A stretch of 64,000 bases of DNA from Candidatus Enterovibrio altilux (GTDB lineage: Bacteria; Pseudomonadota; Gammaproteobacteria; Enterobacterales; Vibrionaceae): contig NZ_CP020660.1 of assembly GCF_002381345.1 (NCBI RefSeq), positions 1,426,001 to 1,490,000 on the forward strand, in the 5' to 3' direction. Under the pieces are notes generated by a model that made no database searches, was not told where the DNA came from, and was given only the letters and a program-made list of their open reading frames with translations. Both the position numbers and the translations under genes were made by a program. This document shows positions 1-10,014 of the stretch, one piece after another; positions within the stretch are counted from its first letter, which is position 1, and the number at the start of each line of letters is the position of its first letter.

Positions 1-1634
1 GCAACTTCAGTAATGGATGCGTTCATTTCGGTAGCAGCGGTAGCGACTTGGCTGGAATTAGCTGCTTGGTCATCTACTTCTTTTCGCATAGTATTGATAT
101 TATTTTGAATATCATTGGATGCGTTACTTAAGGCTTTTACGGTGCTGTCAGCTCCTTTTATTACACCCATGAAATCTTGTAGCATGATGTTCATAGAACG
201 TGATAATTCTGCTAACTCATTGTTGCCTTTGGTTTCGAGTGTGGTGGTTAAATCATGAGCAACCGCAATATGGCTAATTTGTTGACTCAATTTATTGATT
301 GGTTTACTGATGCTATATGCAATGAACCACGCAATCATTACAGACATAAGGATAATGATTGCACCAACAAGTATAGCTACTTGGTAAAGCGAACTGTTTA
401 ACTCAGCTACCTCTTTCATCGCTTCCGTTTTTTCTATTTCAGAAACTAATGCCCATGTTTTTCCTAAAATATTAATGTCGCGATAAGCGGCGAATACTTC
501 TTTTCCCGCATGGTTCATGACGATGCTTAAACCAGACTCTCCACTTAGTGCTGCATTTACGTGCGTAGAATTGATGGGCTGCTGGCCTGCTGAAGAAGCG
601 GTTACATCAATACGTTCAATGGTCTTACGTGCGACACCACTTTGATGGAGCATATCAAGATATGCTGTCTTGTTTTGTTCAAGTAAGCGACTTTGAGAAC
701 GCATCAGGTTGTCAGGGCCAACAATAAATATTTCGCCTGTTTCACCTAATCCATCCTTTTCCCAATTGCCGCCGTAGGTCATAATGTTATTAATTGCATT
801 AATGGGCATTTGGAAAATAAGCACCCCAATTGTGATTCCATTTTTGAAAATGGGTGTAGCAATGAATGAGGCTGGACTATCGTAAGATGGATAGTAGGGT
901 GCAAAATCTATAAAACTGAACTCACCTTGGTTCATATTTTTTGCCTCTACGAATGATTCAGCAAGCCCACTTTTTGCATAAGGCCCATTTTCTAAATTCG
1001 TTGCATAGTCGAGTTCTTTAAATACGGAGTAAACAATATTACCAGAAAGATCAACCAAGAATATATCATAATAACCGAAGGAATCTAGGAAAGTCCGGTA
1101 ATTTGGATGATAAAGATGATGTGTTTCGCTATAAGTCGTCTTATCGTTCGCTTTATCGAGAAGGTGTTTATGGCCAAGAGAGTTTGGATTCATACCAATA
1201 TAAGTTTGTTGGAGTAATTTACCTGCCATGCTAATATTATCTAAACTAGAGATAGCCATTGAGGATGTTGCATTTGTCTCTTTGTATCTTACACCAAATT
1301 CATTGTTGTAATAATTTCGAAGTGCCTGTGCTTGCCCGTTGACCATGATGGCTTCTGAAGGTACATTTTTGAAGCCCTGCGTAAATTGCACCATTGCGTC
1401 TTCTGTCATTGTTGAATTAGCAAGATTTGTCAATTGTTTACCAATGGTCGTGAAGTACTGTTCAATTTCTGCTTTTTTCATTTCTCGTACAGATAGCAAT
1501 TGATTTTCGATCTGATGTTCCAGTGCTGTACTTGATATTTTGTTGGCCGTAAAGGCAAGTATCAATGCTGTAGTTATAACAGCAATAATACTCATGGCAA
1601 TAAAAGCGCCTTTTATTTTAGTCGATATTTTCAT
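1..1634 (-). CDS. methyl-accepting chemotaxis protein (5' part, runs off left edge)
   Basis: An open frame of about 544 codons reads from ATG at 1634 to the left edge without a stop. The N-terminus has a membrane segment after MKISTKIKGAF, followed by a long periplasmic region with the layout of a dCache ligand-binding domain (YDIFLVDLSGNIVYS, then FIVGPDNLMRSQSR). A second membrane segment (VAILVGAIIILMSVMIAWF) leads into a HAMP-like stretch (SKPINKLSQQI) and the start of the cytoplasmic signalling coiled coil, ending near ATEMNASITEV at the edge. It should sense a periplasmic ligand and signal to CheA/CheW. The ligand cannot be told from sequence. Whether the signalling tip is intact lies outside the window. 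Confidence 0.9.
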   Translation of the reverse strand, partial: MKISTKIKGAFIAMSIIAVITTALILAFTANKISSTALEHQIENQLLSVREMKKAEIEQYFTTIGKQLTNLANSTMTEDAMVQFTQGFKNVPSEAIMVNGQAQALRNYYNNEFGVRYKETNATSSMAISSLDNISMAGKLLQQTYIGMNPNSLGHKHLLDKANDKTTYSETHHLYHPNYRTFLDSFGYYDIFLVDLSGNIVYSVFKELDYATNLENGPYAKSGLAESFVEAKNMNQGEFSFIDFAPYYPSYDSPASFIATPIFKNGITIGVLIFQMPINAINNIMTYGGNWEKDGLGETGEIFIVGPDNLMRSQSRLLEQNKTAYLDMLHQSGVARKTIERIDVTASSAGQQPINSTHVNAALSGESGLSIVMNHAGKEVFAAYRDINILGKTWALVSEIEKTEAMKEVAELNSSLYQVAILVGAIIILMSVMIAWFIAYSISKPINKLSQQISHIAVAHDLTTTLETKGNNELAELSRSMNIMLQDFMGVIKGADSTVKALSNASNDIQNNINTMRKEVDDQAANSSQVATAATEMNASITEV

Positions 1635-1825
1635 TTTTTTGCTCCGATATTGCTACAACTGTAACAAATGCTAATCATTTAAAGTGTAGGTAAATATCGA
1701 ACATTTAGTGTTATTTAATTGTATTTATGCTTACTTTATTATACTTAGTAAGGTGAACAATGATAAGATCCTTTAGGCATTAAATTGAATTTGTTGTAAT
1801 ATTTTTCTCTACAATGATTATTGTA

Positions 1826-2859
1826 GAGTTCTGTTTCCTCATTCGAGTTCAGATAATAAATTTAACATGATTGACGGTTAAACAATCGTTTTGATAGCCA
1901 TATTTCGCTTTCCAATGTTTATTGGAATCGCTCGTTTAATTTAAGCGGTTTTATAATATTGTCTGGTGCTGTAAACACCATCAGCTGATATTTCATTGAT
2001 TTTTCAGTGTGTCTGTTTGAGCAAGTTAGGTAGCACTTCACCGTCAGTCACAGGTGACGCACTTAACGCAGCAGCAATTATTTTATGCGTATTGATATCT
2101 CTCGCTCAATATAACTTGCACCAGACTCGCCGTTTTCCATCAGAACCATGCTTTTTTACTTTCCATTCTCCTTCACCGTAGATTTGGAGTCCCCTAGAAT
2201 TAATGGTTAAGTGCTGGATGCTTACTTGATTTTTCGTTTTACACGTGACGTTAACTCTTTTGGCCCTCTTGCTAATGCATAAATAGTAAGGGTACGGTAA
2301 TGGCAGTTGAGCAGGTTTGAAAACAAAATGAATGAATCATTGCAGACCTCTCAATGGCATTAAAAATACGTATTTAACCATGTGAACCGTTTTAATGGCT
2401 AAGCACTAAATAAACGAGGTCTCCCATGATTACTCTGCTCAATGTGATTCCATCACTGAATAGTTTCTTCATCAATCCGAAATGTTAGTGAACCACAGTT
2501 GGTTAAAGCTGTATTATACAGCTCCTAGTCAGTTGTTTTATAGCGAAGATTATTCATAAACTTGAATATTTAAGTTAGCCTAGTTGTTTAGAGTATCGAT
2601 TTGGAAATGAAGTTCTCTTATTTAGGAAATACAGTCGATTACTATAAACGTTCCCTAGCAGAGACAGCAATGGTTCGAGTTAAAAAAATATTATAGGATA
2701 TTGAGTTTAAGGAATTATATAATTCAGATTAGTGAAACCTACGGCATGATAAAAGCCTTAAATAAGCTGATAAGACTAGGTATGTTGAACATGAAAGTGA
2801 TTATTTAATAGTGAATCATGAGGGGTTTTGCTATTGAACTACAATTAGGAAATAAAGCC
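1826..2859 (-). mobile_element. IS903-like composite remnant (right end on both sides)
   Basis: The minus-strand copy runs from a degraded right end (about 1826, next to TTCCTCATTCGAGTTCAGATA) to the left end near 2632. It is joined directly to plus-strand transposase 3' sequence that ends in a second right end at 2859. The transposase frame is broken throughout. The join (left inverted repeat, then G-TTAC-type transposase sequence) is the same as in the copies at 10070, 15295, 49035 and 53751. Confidence 0.8.
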
Positions 2860-3026
2860 TTACTAATCGTCACCATTATTATTAATTATTATTTTTTACA
2901 AATAAATGTAGTCCATAAAGTACAAAATAGACCATGGTGAATACTAATGTTATCGTAAATGATGCTACTGAATCTTTCTGCTTGAATATTTTTACAAAAT
3001 TTATCAATAAGGTATAAAAAAGCATA

Positions 3027-3913
3027 TTGATGAAGAAGCTATTTAGCTATGGAATCATAAAAAGCAGAGTCATCATGGGAAACCTCGTTTATTTAGTGCT
3101 TAGCCATTAAAACGGTTCACATGGTTAAATACGTATTTTCAATGCCATTGAGAGGTCTGCAATGATTCATTAATTTTGTTTTTAAACTTGCTCAACTGCT
3201 ATTATCGTGTCTATAACGATTAATATATTAGCAAGCGGTCCAACATGATTAATGTCACGTGCAAGAAGAATCAAGGAAGCATCCAGCGCTTAGCCATTGA
3301 TTTTACGGGATGCCACGTCTGAGGTTAAGGAAATGGGAAATTAAAAAAGTATGGCACTGATGGGAAACGGCGAGTTTGGCGCAAGTTACACTTAGCGGTA
3401 GGTATAAATACGCATGAAATAATTGCTGCTGAGTTATGTGCATCAAATGCGACTGACGGTGAAGTGCTACCTATCTTACTCAAACAGACCCGCCGAAAAT
3501 TCAATTAAATATCAGTTGATGGTGCCTACGGCACCAGATAATGTTACGAAATCATTCGTATTGAATGAGCGGTTCCATTCATACCACTAAAAAAAGAACA
3601 ACTTTTTGGAAACGAGGCCATTCGTGTAATTTAGTGGTCAGTTACCAGGAGTTATACGGTTCCAATCAGCATCGAAAAACTAGGTATGGTTACCATAAAT
3701 CTTCCTTATCAGAGGCGGTAATATTTCGAATCAAAAAACTACTTGGAGGCATATTGAGCTTAAGAGATCATACTGTTCAGATGAGCGCGACTTATGTCAT
3801 GATAAAAGCGTTAAGTAAGCTGACGGGGCTAGATATGCCTAAAATAAAAGTAATTGTTTAATCGTTAATTATTTTGAAATTTGCTATCTGAACTCGAATG
3901 AAGAAAGAAAGAC
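3027..3913 (+). mobile_element. IS903-like remnant, left end missing
   Basis: A plus-strand transposase remnant begins at the IDEEAI-coding region and ends in a degraded right end. The longest open piece, 3565-3861, encodes the transposase C-terminus, including YGYHKSSLSEA (the catalytic E region) and ALSKLTGLDMPKIK. Stops and frameshifts upstream make it inactive. Confidence 0.8.
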
Positions 3914-4166
3914 TACTTAGTCGTTGTCATGGCTAAGTAGCTAATAAACGAGGTCTCTCATTATTATTCAGCTTAGTTTGATTCCACAAATGAATGATTT
4001 CTTTATTCAACCCAGAGTGTTAGTGAATCACGATTGATTAAAGCTTGATTATACTGCTTTCAGTTAGGTGTTTTGGTAGCAAAGATTATCCATAGACCTT
4101 AAGTGATTTAGCTGTTCAGAGTGTAGATTGATAGTTTAGTTCTTTAATTTACGTAACAAAACTCCT
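3914..4166 (-). mobile_element. IS903-like 5' fragment with left end
   Basis: This is an inverted fragment covering the first part of the transposase and the left end (about 4135-4166). It abuts the preceding copy, so two broken copies meet here at their internal or degraded ends. Confidence 0.7.
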
Positions 4167-4222
4167 ATTAGGTGTATTTTTATAGGACTTAAGCCTCCCC
4201 AGCAGTTTAATTTACCATTATC

Positions 4223-4621
4223 CTAAGTGTTTTTTGTAGAGCGGGCAACTGCTTTAGTTTCGGGTAGACGGTTAAACCAAATTAAAAGCATTATCACCAT
4301 TGCAGTTAACATGATTTTTTGCCAAATTTCTGGCACAATATAAATTGAAATAAAAAAACTTAACACAATAAAGATATTAGCTCTCCATTTTATTCGTCGA
4401 TCAACAGCACGATATTGTTTCCAATTATAGATAATAGGGCCAAATGTTGGGTGCTGATGGAGCCATCCTGCAATAGTTGGTGAACCGCGTACAAAGCATG
4501 CACTAGCTAAAAGCAAAAATGGCGTGGTCGGTAGTAAAGGTAGAAAAATACCAATACAACCCAAGATGACACACAGCCAACCTACGCTGATTAGCAAAAA
4601 ACGCTTAAGTATATTTTTCAC
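4223..4621 (-). CDS. ybaN: DUF454 (YbaN-like) inner membrane protein
   Basis: This is a small membrane protein of the DUF454/YbaN family, whose function is not established. The family core is visible: ISVGWLCVILGCIGIFLPLL, PTTPFLLLASACFVRGS, a soluble turn with HPTFGPIIYNW, and two further membrane segments near the C-terminus. The frame is open back to 4738, but family members begin just before the KRFLL segment. I therefore place the start at GTG 4621, which has AAGGA a few bases upstream. The extra upstream residues show no family resemblance. In E. coli ybaN lies near apt-dnaX. Here apt-dnaX is 45 kb away, which fits rearrangement. Confidence 0.8.
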   Translation of the reverse strand: MKNILKRFLLISVGWLCVILGCIGIFLPLLPTTPFLLLASACFVRGSPTIAGWLHQHPTFGPIIYNWKQYRAVDRRIKWRANIFIVLSFFISIYIVPEIWQKIMLTAMVIMLLIWFNRLPETKAVARSTKNT

Positions 4622-4739
4622 TCCTTCCTTTTCTTCATCCAAAGTTGCTATCAACCACCGAGAATCGGAAGCTGCGGGAACATGGTAGATTATTTTAATC
4701 AAAGTACGGTAACCAAATAAAAGAATACATAATATCAAA

Positions 4740-4966
4740 TTAGCCTTTGTACCTTAAGACCATGATTACATCTTTATATTCATCTACATCTTCTGCGCTC
4801 ATGTAATATACTCATTCAGTGCCCTTCTAAATGCTGACAAACCTTGGATTTTATGCAGTTTTATTGGTGCAAGTTAGAATTAATACTTTCGAATATATTA
4901 GATTACGATTCATGTGCGTACGATAAATGAATAATGCTTAATATAGTAAAGATAGCACATTTGTAG
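4740..4966. other. non-coding stretch, nothing recognised
   Basis: AT-rich sequence between the DUF454 gene region and a short IS-derived element. I see no gene, RNA or convincing hairpin. Confidence 0.5.
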
Positions 4967-5102
4967 GGCTTTGTTTCCGAATTTTAATTCAGATAGCAAA
5001 TTCCCTTCAAAACTTCTGAGTATAGACTGCAGTATTGAAGTGAGCTTAGTGATTTAAATTGTAGGGTGATGATTTAGTCTCTCTCGCTTAAAAAACAAAG
5101 TT
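4967..5102. repeat. 136-bp MITE-like element with IS903-type ends
   Basis: It starts with GGCTTTGTTTCC (the right-end repeat) followed by ATTCAGATAGCAAATTCC, and finishes with an inverted left end (AAACAAAGTT). Only about 100 bp of sub-terminal sequence remains between the two ends. This is the form expected of an internally deleted, non-autonomous derivative of the local IS. Confidence 0.7.
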
Positions 5103-5203
5103 GGGAGTTATTAATTGTTTTTAATGCGGGTGAGGCGGACTATAAAACTAATGGTTTGCTTATTGCAAAGTTTTCAATGCTACATACAATACGTTAGCTT
5201 TAT

Positions 5204-5345
5204 GTTCGTAGAGGTGCTCTAGTCATCAGTATTGTTAGGGTGATACCTTCAAGGACATGTGAAAAGGAAGGAGTGTCGCAGTAGAAAGAAGTGTATCAAG
5301 TTATTCTACTGGGGTTGTGATCGAATAGATACGACTCTGCAATAA
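5204..5345 (+). promoter_or_regulatory. lysine riboswitch (L-box) candidate
   Basis: Conserved lysine-riboswitch blocks appear in order: GTAGAGGTGCTC at 5209-5220, CAGTATTG, GGAAGGAGTGTCGCAGTAG near 5265-5284, ACTGGGGTTGTGATCG near 5308-5323, and a closing ACGACTCTGC at 5331-5340. The first and last blocks pair as P1 (GTAGAG with CTCTGC). It lies about 120 bp upstream of an NhaC-family transporter. That is the known arrangement for LysW-type lysine transporters in this group. I could not fold it, and I see no clear downstream terminator hairpin, so the control mode (transcription or translation) is unclear. Confidence 0.75.
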
Positions 5346-5360
5346 TATTGGAGTTTAATT

Positions 5361-5387
5361 ATGAAGCGTTACTGTAGTTTTTATTAA
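5361..5387 (+). other. possible 8-codon leader ORF after the riboswitch
   Basis: ATG at 5361 opens MKRYCSFY and stops at 5387. A GGAG lies about 6 bases upstream of the ATG, better placed than the ribosome-binding site of the transporter itself. It may be a leader peptide or chance; only the spacing supports it. Confidence 0.25.
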
Positions 5388-5466
5388 TGTGTATATCAAT
5401 GTTTCATAATATTGAGTTTTCCATTTTTGCAGTAGATTTTTAACCTTATAGGTTGATATAAAAATT

Positions 5467-7047
5467 ATGAATTTAGTCAATTTTTCCTCTTCTGCACTAT
5501 CAATATTACCCGCTATTTTAGCGTTGAGTATAGCAGTTATTACTCACCGTGTTTTGCTTTCATTGGGTTTAGGTATAATCTCTGGTGCATTGTTGCTAAA
5601 TGATTTTTCATTTTCAGCAACATTATTGTATATCTCATCACATGTCTTGGATTTGTTTGTCGACAACGGAGGCGTTAATTTTGACAAAATGAGTATTGTG
5701 GTTTTTCTCATGTTAGTTGGAATGATCACTGTTTTAATTACACTTTCTGGTGGAACGCATGCATTTGCAGCATGGGCACAAAGACGAGTAAAGAGCAAGC
5801 GTGGTGCGAAACTACTTGCTGTGTTTTTGGGCGTATTTATTTTTATTGATGACTACTTTAATAGTTTGACTGTTGGTGCCATTATGCGTCCTGTCACGGA
5901 CCGATTTCACGTGTCACGCGCGAAGTTAGCTTATATTCTAGACTCTACTGCAGCTCCGATGTGTGTAATCATGCCCGCATCAAGTTGGGGCGCGTATATC
6001 ATTACCGTTATTGGTGGAATTTTGGTGAGTCATGGTGTAACTGAATACAGTCCGTTGAGTGCATTTGCACGCATGATTTTAATGAATTTTTATGCTATTT
6101 TTGCTTTGTTAATGGTGTTTGCTGTTGCTTGGTTTCAAATGGATATTGGTTCAATGCGTTATTTCGAGTATCAGGCATTAACGGGTAATCGTCTGGGTGA
6201 TGGAAAAGATTCAACGTCATCGTTGGATAACGAATTAGGCATTGAAGAAAGCAATAAGGGCCACGTGTCCGATCTTATTGTGCCTATTGCTGTATTGATT
6301 GTTACTACTATTTTTTGGATGATTTTTTCTGGGGCTGAAATACTTAAAGCGAACGCTAAATCTTTCTCAATTCTTGGTGCTTTTGAAAATACTGATGTCG
6401 GTATGTCTCTTCTTTATGGTAGTGGTTTAGGTTTGTTATCTGCACTTCTAACTGTTTCTAAGCAGCATTTATCCGTGCCTGAAATTAGCTATGCTATGTG
6501 GGTGGGTGCAAAATCGATGTTTGGTGCGATTATGATCTTATTCTTCGCATGGATAATTGGTAGTGTGATTGGTGATATGGGTACAGGTAAGTTCTTGTCG
6601 ACACTTATTCATGGTAATATTCCACACCAATTACTGCCGGTTATTTTATTTATACTCTCAGCTGCTATGGCATTCTCTACGGGCACATCATGGGGTACGT
6701 TTGGCATTATGTTGCCAATCTCTGGCGATTTATCGGCAGTAACAGACATTACTTTAATGCTACCAATGTTGTCGGCGGTTTTAGCTGGTGCTGTCTTTGG
6801 TGACCATTGCTCTCCGATTTCAGATACTACGATTTTGTCTGCAACCGGCGCGCATTGTGGGCACATGGACCACGTGTTGAGTCAGTTGCCGTATGCGTTG
6901 GCGGGTGCGATTATTGCCGCGGTAGCTTATCTTGTATTGGGTTTCACTGAATCACTCACTATTGCATTATTAGTTGGTTTTTGCATATTCATATTAGTAT
7001 GTCTCATGTTAATGTGGTTATCACGTCGCCCTAAAAAATATTGCTAA
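5467..7047 (+). CDS. NhaC-family Na+-coupled transporter, probable lysine transporter (LysW-like)
   Basis: A 526-residue inner membrane protein with about a dozen hydrophobic segments. It has NhaC-superfamily features: FIFIDDYFNSLTVGAIMRP near residues 130-150, DSTAAPMCVIMPASSWGAY near 160-180, FSTGTSWGTFGIMLPI near 400, and GDHCSPISDTTILSATGAH near 440-460. Most family members exchange Na+ and H+. The subfamily that follows a lysine riboswitch is thought to import lysine. The L-box-like leader at 5204-5345 therefore favours lysine uptake here, though that is an inference from context. The gene appears intact. It stands alone, with IS-derived sequence upstream and zapG convergent downstream. 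Confidence 0.85.
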   Translation: MNLVNFSSSALSILPAILALSIAVITHRVLLSLGLGIISGALLLNDFSFSATLLYISSHVLDLFVDNGGVNFDKMSIVVFLMLVGMITVLITLSGGTHAFAAWAQRRVKSKRGAKLLAVFLGVFIFIDDYFNSLTVGAIMRPVTDRFHVSRAKLAYILDSTAAPMCVIMPASSWGAYIITVIGGILVSHGVTEYSPLSAFARMILMNFYAIFALLMVFAVAWFQMDIGSMRYFEYQALTGNRLGDGKDSTSSLDNELGIEESNKGHVSDLIVPIAVLIVTTIFWMIFSGAEILKANAKSFSILGAFENTDVGMSLLYGSGLGLLSALLTVSKQHLSVPEISYAMWVGAKSMFGAIMILFFAWIIGSVIGDMGTGKFLSTLIHGNIPHQLLPVILFILSAAMAFSTGTSWGTFGIMLPISGDLSAVTDITLMLPMLSAVLAGAVFGDHCSPISDTTILSATGAHCGHMDHVLSQLPYALAGAIIAAVAYLVLGFTESLTIALLVGFCIFILVCLMLMWLSRRPKKYC

Positions 7048-7234
7048 AAATGACTTTATTTACTAATTTATGAAACACAGTAATGATGAATAAATAATCA
7101 AAAAATAACGTCTACTTGAAAAATAAATATTATTAAATAACTTTTTACAGTGATGCTTTCAAAGATTAATAACAAGTGACAGGTGCTCAATTTTGCATCT
7201 TTAAGTTAATTTAGTATATGCAAGAGGGATTTCA

Positions 7235-7654
7235 CTAATCTCCTTTGTTGGTTTTAGTCGCATCTTTTAGTAATCCAGTCGCTTGGTCGGAATAATCACG
7301 TGGTGGCCCCTGAGTTGTGTTTTCTTCAGATCCAGTCGTCATATCAGATAATTCACTGATACGTTTAACGAATGGATTATCTTGTTCTGGCAAGTGAGGT
7401 ATCAACTCTTCTGATGTTATTGCCATGCGCTGGTACAATTTGGTGTAGTCACGCGATATATTGTCGAGTAATTCAGCACTTTGTGTAAAGTGATCGCTGA
7501 ACTTTTGTCGATATTGCTCAAGTTCATAGCGAGACTGCTTTAGTTCTTTTTTTAAATTTTTTTGTTGAGCGTTGTTTCGCATTGTTAATCGGGCAATACA
7601 GGAGCCAATGACAATACCTATGCTCACAAAAATAAGTATGTTGATCCAAGCCAT
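7235..7654 (-). CDS. zapG: ZapG (YhcB, DUF1043) cell-division/envelope protein
   Basis: 139 residues: one N-terminal membrane anchor (INILIFVSIGIVIGSCIA) followed by a long coiled coil (about residues 28-90, rich in K, E, Q and L) and a polar tail. This matches YhcB/ZapG, an inner-membrane protein linked to divisome and envelope synthesis. It is divergent from zapE, as in E. coli, where yhcB and yhcM adjoin. A GGAG-type site lies just before the ATG. Intact. Confidence 0.85.
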   Translation of the reverse strand: MAWINILIFVSIGIVIGSCIARLTMRNNAQQKNLKKELKQSRYELEQYRQKFSDHFTQSAELLDNISRDYTKLYQRMAITSEELIPHLPEQDNPFVKRISELSDMTTGSEENTTQGPPRDYSDQATGLLKDATKTNKGD

Positions 7655-7841
7655 GAATTCTCCTTGACATTCAGTAAATTTTTGAACATCAGATGATTAA
7701 TATTGTATGGCTAGTCTAAACTTGCCACCTGAGTAGGTACGAACCCTCCAAATACATCAGCTATTATACATGGCAAAAGTTATGCATGATACTATTGATT
7801 CTGAGAGTAAAGATATTTATAGTCACAGTTAGGTGTAATGA

Positions 7842-8945
7842 ATGACACCGTTAGAATTATATTTAAAAGATTTACAACGGTTAGATTTTTTTGAAGATGC
7901 ATCACAAAAAAATGCGGTAAAAATGCTGGATAATTTATATTATCGACTTGTTCAGCAAGTGAGTACACCCAAGAAAAAAATTTCATTTTTGCAACACTTA
8001 TTTAGCAAGCAATTAGCCTTAATACGGCCAGAAAAGGGGCTTTATTTCTGGGGTGGTGTTGGTAGGGGTAAAACCTATTTAGTTGATACATTCTTTGATA
8101 GTTTGCCTTTTGACAAAAAAATACGAATACACTTTCATCGTTTTATGCACCGTGTTCATGAAGAGCTTAAAGCTCTTGATGGCCAGGTTGATCCGCTGGA
8201 AAAGCTCGCAATTACATTAGCAGCCGAAGCGCAGGTTCTTTGTTTTGATGAGTTTATTGTATCAGATATTGCCGATGCCATGATTTTAGGCAAGTTAATG
8301 GAAGCTTTATTCAAACGTGGGATCTGTTTGGTTGCGACATCAAATATTGTTCCGAATGATCTCTACAGAAATGGTTTACAGCGTGCTCGAATCCTTCCAA
8401 TGATTGCACTAATCTATCAAAATTGTAATGTTGTGAATATTGATTCGGGGATGGATTATCGATTACGTATTTTGAAACAAGCTGAAGTTTATTATTATCC
8501 ATTCAATAAGCAAGCAAAAATTAATCTGAAAACTTATTTTTATCAGTTAGCGACAGAACCTTATTTTTCAAACTATTTTGTTGAAATCAATCATCGTCAG
8601 CTGAACGTTATTAGAGGAGCTGAGGGCGTTGTGCATTTTAACTTCAAAATTCTTTGTGATGAGCCGCGGAGCCAATCTGACTATATAGAGATTGCATCTT
8701 TATATCATACCGTTTTGTTGTCAGAAGTACCACAAATGGGTGTTGAGAAGGATGATGCTGCTCGACGATTTATTGCCATGGTGGATGAGTTTTATGAAAG
8801 GCATATCAAACTTATTATTTCTGCAGAAGTACCAATAGATATTCTATATACGGGTTGGCGATTGAATTTTGAATTTGAACGCTGTTGTTCACGTTTAAAA
8901 GAGATGCAAAGTTATGATTATTTAGGACTTGAGCATCTCCCATAA
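7842..8945 (+). CDS. zapE: cell division protein ZapE (AFG1-like ATPase)
   Basis: 367 residues, the usual length. The Walker A motif GGVGRGKT lies near residue 70 in GLYFWGGVGRGKTYLVD, followed by the family's FHRFMHRVHEEL, Walker B VLCFDEFIVSD near 130, and the sensor region LVATSNIVPNDLYRNGLQR. ZapE is an ATPase that interacts with FtsZ at the constricting septum. It lies upstream of rplM, with divergent zapG on the other side. No lesion seen. Confidence 0.93.
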   Translation: MTPLELYLKDLQRLDFFEDASQKNAVKMLDNLYYRLVQQVSTPKKKISFLQHLFSKQLALIRPEKGLYFWGGVGRGKTYLVDTFFDSLPFDKKIRIHFHRFMHRVHEELKALDGQVDPLEKLAITLAAEAQVLCFDEFIVSDIADAMILGKLMEALFKRGICLVATSNIVPNDLYRNGLQRARILPMIALIYQNCNVVNIDSGMDYRLRILKQAEVYYYPFNKQAKINLKTYFYQLATEPYFSNYFVEINHRQLNVIRGAEGVVHFNFKILCDEPRSQSDYIEIASLYHTVLLSEVPQMGVEKDDAARRFIAMVDEFYERHIKLIISAEVPIDILYTGWRLNFEFERCCSRLKEMQSYDYLGLEHLP

Positions 8946-9029
8946 TAAGGTTCGATGCGTTAATAGCATTGTTATTAATGATTATGAAAAAAATAGGTGA
9001 TTTTTTTTATATCCTTCTCTATAATTTTG

Positions 9030-9157
9030 CAACCCACCGTTACTGTTGAAAGGCTTAAGCCAAGGGTACACTACTCGAAGGGGTATTGAATGGGCTCTTA
9101 ACAGTGGGAGCATTTGCTCCTTAAATGAATTTTAAAATAATCGGGTAATTTATTAGC
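9030..9157 (+). promoter_or_regulatory. structured leader upstream of rplM
   Basis: The 5' region of rplM contains CCCAC and CTGTT segments (about 9033-9050) that can pair with AACAGTGGG at 9100-9108. It also has a compact hairpin GGAGCA/TGCTCC at 9107-9120 that shares bases with that pairing, so two structures may compete. L13 operons are known to be autoregulated through their leaders. Whether this is such an element needs covariation analysis. Confidence 0.4.
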
Positions 9158-9595
9158 ATGAAAACTTTCGTTGCTAAACTAGAATCTGTAAAACGTAACT
9201 GGTACATTGTAAATGTTGAAGGTAAAACTCTGGGCCGCATTGCAACTGAAATTGCATCTCGCCTGCGTGGCAAGCATAAGCCAGAATATACTCCGCACAT
9301 TGATACTGGTGATTTCATTGTAGTTATCAATGCGGACAAAGTTACCGTAACTGGTGCAAAATTTACTAATAAGATATACTATAGTCACACTGGCTACATT
9401 GGTGGCATTAAAGCAATTAGCTTTGGTAAGCTGCAAGTGAAGAAACCAGAAATGATCATTGAACTTGCCGTTAAAGGTATGTTGCCACGTGGTCCTCTAG
9501 GTCGTGCAATGTTTCGTAAACTTAAAGTTTACGCTGGTGCTGAGCACAAGCACGCGGCACAACAACCGCAAGTACTGGACATCTCAGGAATATAA
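9158..9595 (+). CDS. rplM: 50S ribosomal protein L13
   Basis: 145 residues, typical for bacterial L13. Signature stretches are visible: [38 protein letters not shown] and [21 protein letters not shown]13 binds 23S rRNA early in large-subunit assembly. It is followed after 2 bases by rpsI as one operon. Intact. Confidence 0.98.
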   Translation: MKTFVAKLESVKRNWYIVNVEGKTLGRIATEIASRLRGKHKPEYTPHIDTGDFIVVINADKVTVTGAKFTNKIYYSHTGYIGGIKAISFGKLQVKKPEMIIELAVKGMLPRGPLGRAMFRKLKVYAGAEHKHAAQQPQVLDISGI

Positions 9596-9597
9596 CA

Positions 9598-9987
9598 ATG
9601 GCAGAACAATACTACGGCACAGGTCGTCGCAAATGCTCCGCAGCTCGTGTATTCATCAAGCTTGGTAGTGGTAATATTTTAATTAACCATCGTTCATTAG
9701 AAACCTATTTTGGTCGTCCTACGGCTCGTATGGTAGTTCTTCAGGCCCTTGAACTTGTAGACATGACTAATAAATTAGATCTTTATATTACTGTTACAGG
9801 AGGAGGTATTTCTGGTCAAGCTGGTGCAATTCGGCACGGTATTACCCGTGCATTGATGGAATACGATGAAACGCTGCGTCCTGTGCTACGTGCCGCTGGC
9901 TTCGTTACGCGTGATGCTCGTAAAGTTGAACGTAAGAAGGTTGGTCTACGCAAAGCACGTCGTCGTCCGCAGTTTTCTAAACGTTAA
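9598..9987 (+). CDS. rpsI: 30S ribosomal protein S9
   Basis: 129 residues. It shows [17 protein letters not shown] at the N-terminus, [19 protein letters not shown] in the middle, and the arginine/lysine-rich tail ending in QFSKR that reaches the ribosomal P site. Co-transcribed with rplM. In relatives petABC and sspAB follow; here a terminator and an IS composite intervene. Intact. Confidence 0.98.
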   Translation: MAEQYYGTGRRKCSAARVFIKLGSGNILINHRSLETYFGRPTARMVVLQALELVDMTNKLDLYITVTGGGISGQAGAIRHGITRALMEYDETLRPVLRAAGFVTRDARKVERKKVGLRKARRRPQFSKR

Positions 9988-10014
9988 TTCAGTTCTGTGT
10001 AACGTTTTGGACCG

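Noticed and set aside
1808-1828. Hairpin CTCTACAAT/ATTGTAGAG as a terminator
   Set aside because: No T tract follows on either strand, and it sits at the edge of an IS right end.
1996-2181. 61-codon plus-strand ORF
   Set aside because: It lies antisense to the degraded IS903-like transposase and has no independent similarity.
5467-7047. Naming the transporter nhaC
   Set aside because: The family is NhaC, but the lysine-riboswitch-like leader points to a lysine importer, so I gave no symbol.
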